From: Rhynchonema sp. JSB1_4
Lineage: Eukaryota; Nematoda; Chromadorea; Monhysterida; Xyalidae
NCBI GenBank assembly: GCA_030248065.1
Contig: JASAMV010002079.1
Span: 1-64,000, forward strand
Direction of reading: 5' to 3'
Length of the DNA: 64,000 bases
A program made the position numbers and the translations under genes. Under the pieces are notes generated by a model. The model made no database searches and had not been told where the DNA came from. It was given only the letters and a program-made list of their open reading frames with translations. Every line of letters starts with the position of its first letter. The first letter of the stretch is position 1. This document shows positions 1 to 11,647 of the stretch, piece after piece.

Positions 1-400
1 TGACTAGAACTAGAGTAGAGCATGACAACAGTATTAGATACCCACACGGTAAATGAACAGCGAAAGTAATTGATTCGTACGTGACCCCCAAATGTGGATA
101 TGGTGACATGAAAATTTTACTGTTTCGTTTTCTTCTCAATCGGTTCTCAATAATGAAACTAGTACAAAATGTGCTACAAAAATGTTGAACTTTCCCTAAA
201 AAGTTTGATTTTGCTAAAGGAAAAGGCATTCATTGAGTTACAACTTTATTGAACTTCTAAAAGCACGCAAATAGCATTGAACACACAACCTGGCAAAAAA
301 GCCTAAAATTGGCGTTTTTTGTCCAAAATAGGGGTTGCACCTACTTTGGCCAGCTTGCACCTAAAAATTGGGGGGTTGCACCTAAGTTGCACCTAGTGAA
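1..400. other. No gene recognised
   Basis: AT-rich sequence with no splice-supported coding exon on either strand. It runs into the G-rich repeat block that starts near 415. Confidence 0.5.
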
Positions 401-414
401 TTTTGAAAAAAAAA

Positions 415-1440
415 CCCTGGTTGCAAGGTACCCTCCGGGGTGGTTGCAAGGTACCTACCCTTCCCCCCCAGGGGTGGTGGCAGTGGTGGGGCGGGGGGGG
501 GGTGGGGGGGGATTCCCCCCTAAGGAGTAGGTACCTTGCAACCACCCCTTGGGGGGATGGGGGGGCGGGGGAAGGGTAGGTACCTTGCAACCACCCCGGA
601 GGGTACCTTGCAACCATCAATTTATGGTTTTTATTGGCAAAAATGTGTGTTTTTCGACCTCAAAACCCCAAAAATCGCGCGCTCCGCGCGCAAACCTCCA
701 TATAATAGGTATTTTAGGCAAATTTTCGGCCAAAATGCAAAAAAGTACCAATTTTTCGGCCAAATCTGCAGTATAATGCATGCAAAAAACACCCTTTTTT
801 CGGACCTCAGGTATACTTGCGGGCCGGAAAAAAAACCGTTTTTTTTCCGGAAAAAAAACCGAAAAAAAACCGTTTTTTTTCCGAGGCCCGGAAAAATACG
901 TTTTTATTTTTCCGGAAATTTTTCCAAGTGGCAACTTTTGGAAAAAAAACCGTTTTTTTTCCAAAAATTTCCGAAATATTTTCAAAGATTGCGAAAGGAT
1001 GTTGTCAAAACCAATGTAAATCGGTGCTAAACAGTTCAAAATGAGCACTTTTTAATCTCCAGGTGCATTTTTAGCCTGTTTCAGGCCATTTCCAGACAAA
1101 ATTTTCTCCAAAATAGGCGTTTTTGGAGCAAGGGCATCCTTAAGTACTGGAAAAATATTTGGAAAAAAAACGGTTTTTTTTCCGGAAAAAAAACGGTTTT
1201 TTTTCCAAAAATATATTTTGCGGAAAAATACGCAAGTATAACCTCAGGGGTACCTTGCAACCTTCCGGAGGCTGGGTAGGGGGGTACCTTGCAACCATCT
1301 GGATCCATCCCCCCCAAGGGTACCTTGCAACCATTTGCCTGCCACTACACTGGGTGGTTGCAAGGCACCTACTCCTTAGGGGGGGAACCCCCATCCCCCC
1401 AGCCACTACACTGGATAGGGGGATAGTGCAGTGTAGTTCC
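415..1440. repeat. Modular repeat block, GGTACCTTGCAACC family
   Basis: The phrase GGTACCTTGCAACC recurs about ten times in one or other orientation, between long G tracts. It flanks a module holding the palindrome CGCGCGCTCCGCGCGC (about 676-691), TTTTAGGC phrases and repeats of GGAAAAAAAACCG (820-1000 and 1155-1215). The same module order occurs at 34858-35710 and, decayed, at 20985-21590. Open frames here come from the repeats and look non-coding. Confidence 0.85.
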
Positions 1441-2130
1441 TGGGGGCAGTGTAGTTCCTGGGGGGGAGGGGGGGTCCCCCCCCCTAAGGTACACTAACCG
1501 CCGCGACCAAGGTACACTAGTACACTAACCGCCGCGCCAGGTACACTAACCGCCTCAATTTTTGCCTAAGATAAGCAATTTTAGGCCTAAAATGGGCATT
1601 TTTAGGCCTAAAATGGGTGATTTTCAGGTCAATGATGTCAAAAGTCGCCAAAATACCCTTTTTATGGAGAATTTTTTCCAAAAAGGGCAAAAAATCGGTC
1701 AAATTTTCTACCTCAAAAAGTGACTTTTTCCTGAATTTGGGTCTTCCCCCCCCTTCCCCCCCCAGGGAGGTACACTAACCGCCGCACGGAAAAAAGGGGT
1801 AGGTACACTAACCGCCGCGCCGGACCAGGAACTACACTGCCTGGGGGTCCCCCCTCGGGTGCGTCTCTTCCCCCTCCATGGTACGCCTGCCCCACTGTTC
1901 CCCCTCCGGGTACGTCTGCTCCCCCAATTTTTACCTAAAATAGGCAAAATTTGGCCTAAAATAGGCATTTTTAGGCATAAAATGAGTGATTTTCAGGGCA
2001 ACGTCGTCAAAAAGCGCCAAAATACCTTTTTTATTGAGATTTTTCCTAAAAGGGGCAAAAATGAGCCAAATTTTCGACCTCAAAAAATGACTTTTCTCCA
2101 AATTTGGGTCCTCCCCCCCCCCTTTCCGGG
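1440..2130. repeat. Modular repeat block, GTACACTAACCGCC family
   Basis: The phrase GGTACACTAACCGCC is repeated at about 1490-1555 and 1770-1822. Copies of TTTTAGGCCTAAAATGGGC lie between, and G/C tracts and a TGTAGTTCCTGG phrase flank it. The organisation matches 33178-33570, where the repeated phrase is GGGGAAATTAGTGTACC instead. Confidence 0.8.
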
Positions 2131-3350
2131 TCCCTCCCCCCTTCCCCCAGGTGGGTACCGTATTGTCGGAAATAGAACCCGGGGGGTCTATTTTTTCACT
2201 GGGGTCATTTTGGGGGGTTCAATTTATGGGGGGGTCAATTATTGGGGGGTTATATTCTTCATTTGGCCCCCCGACGAAAAAAATCATTCTTAATAATGCC
2301 CCTAAAATGGCTTGTTTTCGGTATTTTCAAACTTTAACAGCGGCAATTATGCTTAAAAAGCTGTATTCTGTTGCGTACGCAAGCTTAAACAACGTTTGAG
2401 ACAACAACACAGCCCTAGCATACCACTAATCTGTGGTACGGTGAAGGTTGGGGTGGGGTTCTATTAATGGGGGGTCAATTAATGGGGGGTTCTATTTTTG
2501 ATTTCGAGCCATTTAGGGGGGTTCAATTAATGCGGGGGGTTCTATTTCCGACAATACGGTACGTCTGTTCTCCCTCTCCCTCCGAAAAAAGGGGGTACCG
2601 CCTGTTCCCCCTGCGGACCAGGAACTACACTGGGATAGTGTACCACCCGAGGGGGAGATAGCGTACCCGAGGGGGACTCCCCTCCCCCCAGCCCCAGGGC
2701 ACTACACTGGCCGTAGCCGAAGTCTAAATATTGATGAAAAATGTGTTCTAACACGCTAATTTCGCGCGTTGCGCGCGATTTTTCTACATTTTGGAGTGAA
2801 AAATACCGATTTTATATTTCGGGGGCCAAATGAAAAATATAACCCCCATAAATTGAACCCCCCAGCCCAAGATGACCCCAGTGAAAAATATACCCCCGGG
2901 TTCTGTTTCCGACAATACGGTACAGCCCGCCGGAATACCGTAAAACCTAAAACACAAGGGGGGCTGTATTTTTTTCACTGACCCTTTTAGGGGGGCTGTA
3001 TTTTTTTGGGGGGGGCCTATTTTTTCGCTGACCTCTTTTAGGTGGCTGTATCTTTGGGGGGGGGCTCTATTTTTTTTGGGTGGGGCTCTATTTTAGGGAA
3101 TACGGTAGAGCCCCCCCCGTAATACAGCCCCCCAAAAAAGGGTCAGTGAATTAATAAGCCCCCCCGGAATAGAGCCCCGCCCCCCTAAGTAACGCCCCGC
3201 CCCCCTAAGTAACATATATGCCCCTGATTGACGAATAGACACGAATAAATGCGATTACAAAGCGAAAAACATCCTTTCAAACCCATTTTTAGGGGTTTTT
3301 GGGGGTGGGAACAACTTTTTCAGGTTCGGGTCAGTGAATTTCATAGAGGC
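2130..3350. repeat. Modular repeat block, GGGG-CTATTTTTTCACTG family
   Basis: Repeated phrases such as GGGGGTTCAATTAATGGGGG and GGGGGCTGTATTTTTTTC occur in both orientations. A GCGCGTTGCGCGC palindrome lies at about 2763-2778. The internal frames are artefacts of the repeats. Confidence 0.75.
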
Positions 3351-3359
3351 CCCCCGGAA

Positions 3360-3520
3360 TAGAGCCCCCAGCCGAAGTCTAAATATTGATGAAAATGTGT
3401 TCTAACACGCTAATTTTCGATGTTGCGCGCGATTTTTCGACTATTTGGAGTGAAAAATACCGATTTTATACCATTTTGAGCCAAAAATCGCAATTTACTC
3501 TGTACCAAAAAGCCGTCGGG
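3360..3520 (+). repeat. Shared core module of the modular repeats
   Basis: This segment holds CTAAATATTGATGAAAATGTG, a decayed GTTGCGCGCGATTTTT palindrome and ATACCGATTTTATACC. The same core occurs at 2715-2825, 31255-31370 and 36315-36440, next to quite different repeated phrases. Confidence 0.75.
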
Positions 3521-3909
3521 CGGCGAGCTGCAACTGCACCAGGATGGAAAGTCAACACAATCGACATTCCACGAAACATTAACACCACAAACACCGAAAC
3601 CAAGCGGTCAACAGGCTGATGCGAGCCATTTTCACCGCCTGAAATTCGGGATTTGCTTCAACGTGCGTCAAGAGTCATCGGACGGAAATTTCACGCTCAT
3701 TTCACGCTCATTGATGCGCGTTGATGCGCGTTGATGCTCGTTGATGTTTCTCTCTTATACTCCTTTCATCACCGTACATCAACGTGCGTCAACGCGCATC
3801 AACCTGCATCAATTATATTTTTTTTCTTGTGATTACTGTGGAATAATTCTGCTGTCGAAAATTGCGAACAGAGCACACAACTATCTGGCGCTAACCTGGT
3901 GCGTAAAGG

Positions 3910-4146
3910 TGGAGTTATACTTGTCCATTTTGGGCTTGTAGACAGTGAGGACAAATTTTTGCTATAATTATATTTTGTGATATAGTTGGAGCCCTCACTT
4001 CGACCAGCGTAAAAGTTGTTCATTTCGTGCAATGGAACAACTTTTACGCTCGTCGAAATTAGTGTATCAACTGTATCACAAAATTTGATTGAAACAAAAA
4101 TTATTCCTCATTGTCTACAAGCCAAAAATGGACAAGTATAACTCCA
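3910..4146. mobile_element. Fold-back element, TGGAGTTATACTTGTCCATT ends
   Basis: TGGAGTTATACTTGTCCATT at 3910-3929 is matched by its inverse ending at 4146. Arms of about 40 bp continue through the GACAGTGAGGA motif. The centre carries a second inverted pair, TTCGACCAGCGTAAAAGTTG. A half-copy lies at 29588-29697. It is likely a non-autonomous terminal-inverted-repeat element, with no coding capacity seen. Confidence 0.85.
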
Positions 4147-4173
4147 GCTACAAAGTTTGTGCTCCTGTTTGGT

Positions 4174-4451
4174 TAGGGCTCCGCCAGATAGACCCGAAAC
4201 CCGAAATATAATTTTTTCTATGTCCATGTTTCGGGTTTTGAAAAATAACCCGAAACCCGAAACACGAAGTATGATAATCGAAAATGTTTCGGTTTTGCCA
4301 CTTGTAGCTGACTTGAACAATTTATGGTGTCGGTCGAAACATTTTCGGTTATCATGGTTCGTGTTTCGGGTTTCGAGTTTTTTTAAAAACCCGAAACATG
4401 GACATAGAAAAAAATGTTTTTCGGGGTTCGGGTCTATCTGGCTGCGCCCTA
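4174..4451. mobile_element. Fold-back element, TAGGGC..CCAGATAGACCCG ends
   Basis: The inverted ends are TAGGGCTCCGCCAGATAGAC at 4174 and its near-complement ending at 4451. Inner arms are rich in CCCGAAACCCGAAAC. It lies 28 bp from the preceding element and ends 27 bp before the donor of the lectin-like exon. A related fragment lies near 22789-22840. Confidence 0.85.
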
Positions 4452-4478
4452 GAGTTATGTAAGGTCAAAACCAACCAC

Positions 4479-4928
4479 CGTTCCAATGTCGCGCATGATT
4501 TCCAGGAGCAGCGTTGCGTTCGGTGTAATTGCCATTCGGCCCTGCGCCGTCGGCAGACCGGCGTGGTCAGCGAGACACGTCGCTTCGGCCTGCGCGTTGT
4601 TCATCGGACCCAATGTGAACACCCAACAGGCGCCGTCGCGGTGCGACCGGTCGGACGGGATGGCCAGACAGTCGGATTGGAGGTCTGTAAATCAGAACTG
4701 CGGACAACACCTGAAAATTGGCCCTCAGCAACTTCCCAGTTTCCAAGGTGGCAATGACCAGCTGAAAGGCCAAGCGCGTTTCTCTACATTAGCTTGACTG
4801 TCAACAAATTTTCACGGACGCACAACACAATTGATTGCCTGTGATAACGTACCGGCCACAACCCAGTTGAGGAGTGTCAATGTTGTAACCACTGCAATCA
4901 ACATACTGCCAGGTCCATGCTGCATCAT
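4479..4928 (-). CDS. Secreted C-type-lectin-like protein, 5' part
   Basis: Exon 1 (4928-4853) starts ATGATGCAG and encodes a signal peptide with hydrophobic core MLIAVVTTLTLLNWVVA. Exon 2 (4684-4479) joins in phase 1. It carries SDCLAIP, ACWVFTLGPMNNAQAEATC and a later LLLEIM helix. This spacing resembles the first half of a C-type lectin domain, which is the family reading; no homology search was made. Exon 2 ends in phase 0 at GGAACG|gtggtt. No second half of the domain was found in the remaining 4.4 kb, which is repeats, so the gene is either interrupted or has a very long intron. Function is unknown beyond probable secretion. Confidence 0.6.
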
Positions 4929-5997
4929 TGGGTCACGTCAGAGGATTTTCGTACTGGACTTCGGGCAAGGATTAAGCACAACACCGTTTGATGCTTTGAT
5001 TCTCTTTGATCGCAATGTTAGTTTGCTGATTTTTTTGCGCTGCCACCAGAAAATGTTCTTTTCAAGGCACGACGGACAATTCTATTTTCAAGTGCGTGCT
5101 CTGGCGAACTGATTGTGATCACAATGCAGTTTGTTTTGTTTCATTTGTTGATAATCGTCTCCACAGTAACTTAGATACATGTGTGCATTTTGATATCAAG
5201 CACACAAAAACCTGTACGGTATCAAAAAATTCACGCTTGCATATACACCACAGCACATACAGACAAATGTGCCCATGGGCTTTAAACACAAGGTCCAGAA
5301 CTATTTTATGCAGAACTTCGGTCGGCAGCAGCACGAATAGCGTTCATATGCCCAACTTGTGCTTGGCTAATGCAATTGCAGACCGAAGTCCCCAGATATG
5401 GTATCATAGGCCGTGAGCGGTGATGGACCAATAAATCTAGAAATGAAAGCGTGTTCGCTCAAATAGGGCTGTACAGTTTGAAAGTATTTGTCGTTTCGAA
5501 ATCCATGATGCTTTACATTTCTGCACTGATACTCTATTGTGGAACCCTTTCGGTTATAATATCATGATTGTACAGTATACAGTGAATATTTATGTATAAA
5601 GGGTCGTATCAACTTAGAAGGCGAGTCCATTGGCAAGGTTTCTGAAACCTTTTATTTTTTTATTCAACAATGCGGGCATTTCATCAGCTATTGTGCATTG
5701 CGGGTTTTGCCGCCATGTTGGAAGTTGCTGTCACTCCAGTACCAAATTTTGAAAACGCCTATTCGTGTCACAGCAGCGTTTCAACTTTTTTCGTTTTTTT
5801 TTTCACTAGGGGCAAACTTCAACGTGGCCGTGAAGCATCAGGAAGCAACCAATCGGTTCGCCAGATTATGGTCGAGTAACACGATGTCCAAACTTTGTTT
5901 GTATGTGCTGCCCCTAAGATCAAGCGCTGTCGAAGGGTTGTTGACCAGCAGCTTGAAGCAGTGGTTTTTTAAGAGTCTGGGCACGATAGGATCACCA

Positions 5998-6242
5998 GGG
6001 GGCACTTTCTATTCCGTACAATTGTAAAAACTGACAATTTGTAAGTTATTGGTTTTATCATATCTTTCGATTTCGTTGTTTATTGTGTTCGTTCGACCAG
6101 CGTAAAAGATGCTTCCATGTGCATTGTGAACAACTTTTACGTTGTCGAAAAAATAGAAACAACGATATCGAATGATATGACTAATTCAACAAATCAACCG
6201 TACAATTTGTAACTCGTTACAATTGAAATAGAAAGTGCCCCC
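5998..6242. mobile_element. Fold-back element with GGGGGCACTTTCTATT ends
   Basis: GGGGGCACTTTCTATT at about 5998 is mirrored by its inverse ending at 6242, and the whole 245 bp folds into one imperfect hairpin. The tip contains TTCGACCAGCGTAAAAG and its inverse, a core shared with the unrelated-looking element at 3910-4146. Confidence 0.8.
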
Positions 6243-7222
6243 AGGGCCGGTTTACAAAAATTTTAACCGCCTGTTTTCATGTCATGGGTGGATTACACTA
6301 ACATTCATTAAGAAAAAACTCACAGGCAACCCATGGTGCAACCCTCTATATTTCGTGGTACATATGTGCTCAAATAGGTGGCCAGGTCGCACATTTTGCA
6401 ATTTGCCCATTTTTTGGAACTTTTCCCATAACTCAGCCGTGTTTGCAAGTACGCTAAAACGGCTTTGCACACGTAATTGGCCAATATTTGAGTCCATAAT
6501 GCCATGGAACACACTTTTCCATTGTGCTTACGTAATGTGATGCCCCCAAATATGTGCCAATACTGGTGCTGAATTTGACCAGACAAATCGCTATCTACGA
6601 ATTTTGCCCGCTCAAAGCCTCTCAAAGCGACCTGTCCAGTCCGCTTCTAGGTGAAAAGTGCTAGATAGAACCACTTTTCTACCTTCTGCATTGTCCGGTA
6701 GAAAAAAGTTATAATCAAAAATTTGAAAAAAATGGCTAGAAACTGTCATTTTTTGACAATTTTCTGAGTGAAGCAATTGGTGTCAGCAAATGCAAGCTTC
6801 TGTAAACCTGAAGGTTTGAATAAGCATTCTCCTGGCGATTGCACATTCTATGGTGTACAGCATCAGGCACCATTTAAGCATACACGCCCAGTATTAAGCT
6901 CAGCATTGCACCCACTTTTATTCACTATTAAACTTCAATACCCCAGCCGAAAGTTAGTCGGCCGCAATAATGCTATAATAACGGCTGATCACAACCAAAT
7001 GTTTTGTGCGGATACGCATAACAGTTCTTTACTATAAGCTAATAATAGGTCTGCCTCTGTAGAACACTGCGCTGAAAAGGAGCCATGATTTGGTACAGGG
7101 CCGCGCTTGCGAACGCATCGCAGTGGATTTCGCGTGCACCACAGTGTCAATGAGATAATCCCTACAAGCTGCAGCGCTTTATTGTTCGTTTTTCTGTTTT
7201 TTTCTTTTTTTTCTGTTCGTTG

Positions 7223-7310
7223 CAGCACCGTAACCCTTCGCCTTCTTTTTCTTTCTTCTATAATTTTTCTGCTCGCGGCAGCACCGTAACCCTTCGCCTT
7301 CTTTTTCTTT
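7223..7310 (+). repeat. Short direct duplication
   Basis: GCAGCACCGTAACCCTTCGC followed by CTTCTTTTTCTTT occurs twice, at about 7223-7254 and 7277-7310. Confidence 0.8.
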
Positions 7311-7875
7311 TTTTCGATAGACAATCTCGATTTGAGCGTTTCAATCGTTTTAATCTCAGATAGTTTTTCGCTCGTTTTAAATGTTGGATAGATGTTTGCT
7401 TCGCCTCAAGCCATCATGAGTTAGCGTTTCTGGTTTGGCACGAACACAAAAACCATAAAAATTTTTATGGTTTAGCACGAGCTCTAAAACCATAAATATT
7501 GCGGGTAAATTCTAGGTCCGATGAAGTAGATATGCTGACGGGCGAAAACCTGTACAACAAACAGAAAAGTAAAAACAAAAATGTTAATGATTGCTGGCGC
7601 ATACAGTATAATTCCGCGACTGCGCACGTGGAATTCTTATCAATTTTGTTATTTCGAAATTGATTTTGAGGTAGATTACTGTTTTGTCGTCAAACGCTCA
7701 TCATTGAGATTCACCAGAATAAGAATGAAACACGGCAAAGGACCACAAGCTTCACTATATTTTCGCAACCATACAGTTGACAAATGGGACATTTCAAGTG
7801 CAGTAGTGCTGCGTGGTTATTGGTTCACAACTGCGCAGTCAATCATTTTATTTTTTATTTCATTTTTTATTTTAT

Positions 7876-8021
7876 TTCATTTATTCCGGAAAACGCATTA
7901 TTTTTTCATGTAAATTTTTGCGTTTTCCTGAAATATTCCCGCCGACCGGAAATGTTTTGCATTCTTGTACGCAAACTATTTCCGGTTTCCGGATTCAGGA
8001 TTTAACCTGAGTTCGCCCTTA
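7876..8021. repeat. Partial element of the AAGGGCGAACT TIR family
   Basis: TTCCGGAAAACGCATTATTT, TTTCCGGTTTCCGGATTCAG and TTTAACCTGAGTTCGCCCTT match the right-hand two thirds of the full element at 44944-45131. The left end is missing. Confidence 0.75.
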
Positions 8022-8173
8022 GCCTGAAAATCAAGGCGGTTTTTGATGAATTCTCATGTTGTCATTGTGAGACCAACCTAACCCAGTCCGACTGTCACCT
8101 CTCGATGAGGTCCATAACGCGGATGCCTTCTGGGTTTCAATTCAGATAACGCAAAGCGGCACCGCAACGGCAG

Positions 8174-8386
8174 ATGTTCCACGAAAATGTGAAGGAAGCA
8201 CGTGCAGAAGCGGTGGGCTGCTGGTTGGGTTGCGGACGACCGGGCTGGTGCAAAACTAACTGCTTGCCAATTGTGTACAACTGGCACTGTAATTGTGGTT
8301 GCCAGTATGACACAACTCAGTCTGACCTCTACATGGTGAATCTCTGCATGGTGAACGATAGGTCAAAGTTGTTCCCAACAACATAA
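8174..8386 (+). CDS. Possible small Cys-rich peptide
   Basis: From ATG 8174 the frame encodes 70 residues. It contains seven closely spaced Cys in GCWLGCGRPGW, CKTNC and HCNCGCQ, with C-x3-C and C-x-C spacing reminiscent of small disulfide-rich peptides. A TTTCAATTCAG acceptor lies just upstream at 8145, but no upstream signal-peptide exon was found and the ATG is followed by a charged, not hydrophobic, segment. It may be an exon of a larger gene or chance. Function is not assigned. Confidence 0.25.
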   Translation: MFHENVKEARAEAVGCWLGCGRPGWCKTNCLPIVYNWHCNCGCQYDTTQSDLYMVNLCMVNDRSKLFPTT

Positions 8387-8995
8387 TGAAACAGTCCCGC
8401 ATATGCGGTGCTCTACTTATACGCACTGTAAGTGAAAATTCTTGACTGTGAACATGGTTGTTGAATCCCGTTCTGTTCACTTTGCATATGTAGAGATTGG
8501 ACAGTAGACCCCACTCTGGAGTGAATTATAGAACGATCATGAAGTATGTAACATGTCCGTCCACCATGTCGTGGAAACTTCGAGGTCGTTTTCGGGAACC
8601 GCTTGACACTGTTGAGGAAATTAGAGTGGGTGATCAGTTTGGCCATGCCCTTTTGCTTTGCGGCAATCATAGTTTCGTTGTACAGTATGTATGGTATTGC
8701 AATTGAATATTTTGATGAAACACGCACTTTCAGCAGTTTTTGTGTGGCGACAAGCGCAGTGGGAGACCTAAGCGCGACGCGACGACAGTACAAAACGGCC
8801 AAAGTGTCCTGAACTTATACAGAGTCCCGTCCGTCGGCTAATTAATCTGAAAAGGTATTGGATCATCAGCCAAAGATGAAAAACTGAAAACTTTGAGCTG
8901 AAAGCTAATAGAGTAGTCTTGTGGTTCATTTAACCTTTTTCCACTGTGATCGCAATTCCTACACGAGCCATCAACCAAATCCCTAACCAAGCATC

Positions 8996-11501
8996 ATGGC
9001 ACACCGCGGTCTACAATTTACCATTCTTGCCATCTCAAGCACGATTTTGCTGATTTCACCGAAAGCACTCGCGATTGAATGTGTCGAGGGCAAACTGTAC
9101 TGCGACAAACCGGGAGGACCGTGCAGAATGGACCACAAGCCCTCCTCGTACGCCTACTTCAAATCCTGCTTTGAGGCATGTGTTAGCACAACTATGTATG
9201 TATATTGTTGCGGGGAGGCATGGGCGCAAAGAGCGCATCACAAAAAAATCCTATGCGAAGGTACATGAGCTGGAAAATGGATTACCAGCAAAAATTGGGT
9301 TTGGGTGGGGCATATGGGTCGCGAAATTTGAATCCGGCGTCCATTTAGTCATGTGATGATCCTTCCAGAGCGCGTAAAGGGGGGAAGGTCAATTATGTAG
9401 TCAAGTGCTCAAGTGATCATCATGGGAAGCAGATGGTCATTTGGTGCACGTCACCGATTTGGCTCAAATTGGGCCTGAAGGTTGCTTCTGGCGGGCTGAA
9501 TCTGAGCGTTTGCATATCACTTTTCACAGGAGGGTTTTACGGCGCGATAAAGAGCCGCTAAGTAGGCGATCGCTGTCTCACTGAAGGCGATGTGCAAAAA
9601 CTAGTCCGAAACACGGATGCAGAACCCCTAAAAAACAACCTCGGACACCAATTTTGATCAAAATCGCTGATAAGAGCCCTATTTGACCATTCATCCATTA
9701 AGCACCTTGGGGACACATGACCAAAATGGACAGCGGAGTCAATTTCTCCGACCCTATTTGTTTCCGATATCCGTTCTTCAATCAATTTGGTACCCCGAAC
9801 AGTATATGTTTCGTGATGCCCTTATTGCACATTCCTGGCCCTGTGCGACTGCGTGATCGTATGTAATGTATTCTGCGATACAGAATAGAGACTACATATT
9901 CGAGCGTGCTATCCTTGCTTGAACTCGTAGATGAGTAGCGGATACGACAAAGATATGGAGGCATCCACGTTTTGAACAAAATGAAAATAAAAGTTGCATG
10001 TGGCAAAAAAATAAAATGTAGAATAAAGCCAAGCACATGCCTTAGGACGGCAGATAGTCTCGGCCAACGTGCGGTGTGTTTGAACCTGCTCAAGCAAAGG
10101 ATAGATAGAATCTACGTGTTTCCTTTGCGCTGTCTGGCACTGCTCGCAAATGAGCACGCATATCGTTGTTTCAGCTGATTGGTGACAACAACCTAAGCTT
10201 AGAAAGGCGTGGATGCGCGGATGATGCGTGTGAGCGTCGCTGGACATTATTGCTCGGTCTATCCGCCGAGTTCGATTGCTCCGGCCAGAGCAATTGTCAC
10301 CCGTTCACCGATCGAAAGGGCAGTCTCTGCTGCTGTGATCATGCAAATTGCAATAGGATAGGTGCGAATCACACGGAGACACTCAGTGCCGAAACGTTGT
10401 ATTGTTATGATGACTCCACTGGTGAACAAAATATCGTTCCGCGACCTGAACAAGGATACACTTGTGTTCAGGTTTGTAAAAAAAAACCTTTGATTTGCTC
10501 CACTCATTGTTCCTCGGGAACATCTGCATAAGCAGCTCTTTGGTCAAAACCTGGAATTGGCCAAAAAAGTTCATTCGGCTGAGGGGAACTGCATCAGAAT
10601 CTCGGGGTGCGGAAAATACAGCGGTGGTCAAAAAACAGCGGCGGAAACAATAGCAGCTGCTCGACATTTGGCTTGGGCATACTGTAGGATTAGGATTAGG
10701 CCTGGGCTCTCCTCCCCTATTACGTTATATCTCATGGATGAGTGGCCGCTCGTTTTGAAAAGCCGTCTTTCCTGCTGTTTTTTCACCGCTGTTTTCTCCG
10801 TCGCGCAAAACCTCATGTCCACATTTCTTTAAAGGAGTTGTTCCACTCAGATACAAGTTGATCTAAAAAGTATGTCTTATGGCTTATTTCAGTTTCAGTT
10901 CCCCCAGATCTGAAAATGAGAAAAATGTTACTTTAGTTTTTAACCTGTCAGGAGTGCTTGAATTTGAAAAGATGAGCCTGACAAAAACCTTGGGCATACT
11001 GTATGTGTTTTTTGGTTTTTGAATTGGTTTTAGGTTCTTTGGTACCCCGTGCTATATTATACAAATCACAAATTTTCACTTGCTTCGTATCACCCCCATT
11101 TTTGAAATTCCGCAAAGGTGAGCAGATGAACGCGGAATGCGGAATGCATAAATTTACCGTTCCGCAATAATTATCTAATCGCAGCCCAAGGCAGCTGATC
11201 GAAGCGTTTTTGTTTTCAGTTCACGGACAACAGTGGTGTAGCACATCAGTTCGCTGGTGTCATTCCCAGCCGGCCAGCACTGGACAACATAACAAACGAC
11301 GCAAATCCGTGCTCCAAGCGGCAGTACCATTGCGAACAGATGTTCAATACGAAAACGTGCTGTTGTGGCACCGACCTGTGCAACAAGCGACCGCCCGAAG
11401 CTGCAGCTGAAAGTACCGCCAACTTGGGCAAGATTCACATCAATTCGATGCGTTTGGTGACCTTGCTGCCTTTAATCGTGATGCATTCAATCAGCGAATG
11501 A
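8996..11501 (+). CDS. Secreted protein with two Ly6/ET-like Cys modules
   Basis: Three exons join in phase 0: 8996-9199, 10175-10471 and 11220-11501, giving about 260 residues. Exon 1 starts with a signal peptide (LQFTILAISSTILLISPKALA). Modules end in CCCDHANCN (exon 2) and CCCGTDLCN (exon 3), the CCxxDxCN signature of Ly6/uPAR-type and nematode ET modules. The last residues form a hydrophobic stretch (MRLVTLLPLIVMHSI) with almost nothing after it, which suggests a GPI-anchor signal. It probably acts at the cell surface or outside; the ligand is unknown. The exon 1 donor (TAT|gtatat) was chosen for phase, and a small extra exon between exons 1 and 2 is possible. The second intron holds a fragment of the 16601-16936 repeat. 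Confidence 0.75.
11107..11192. repeat. Fragment of the CTGCGATTAGATAAATGCGG element
   Basis: AAAGGTGAGCAGATGAACGC, GGAATGCGGAATGCA and TTATCTAATCGCAGCCC match the right half of the full element at 16601-16936. It sits at the end of intron 2 of the Ly6/ET-like gene. Confidence 0.75.
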
Positions 11502-11647
11502 GTGATTGATGGTGCAGTTGTGCTCGTTGTTGAACACAGCGAACACGGACAGATGTTGTTCCCACAGAGAACGGTGTAGAACGTTACCCTGTGGAACACT
11601 TTAAAACATTATCTGTGGTGCGTGTTCTGTTTGTTGTGTCCTGCAAC

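Larger units (their letters stand above)
4929..8145. other. Gene-poor stretch with fold-back repeats
   Basis: No splice-supported gene was recognised on either strand. It holds the fold-back at 5998-6242, a short direct duplication near 7223-7310 and a fragment of a TIR family at 7876-8021. Confidence 0.5.

Noticed and set aside
309..3000. Many open frames of 60-160 codons in the G-rich repeats
   Set aside because: They consist of poly-Gly/Pro, KKNRFF-type and repeated phrases on both strands, arise from the repeat units, and recur with the repeats at 34.9-35.7 kb.
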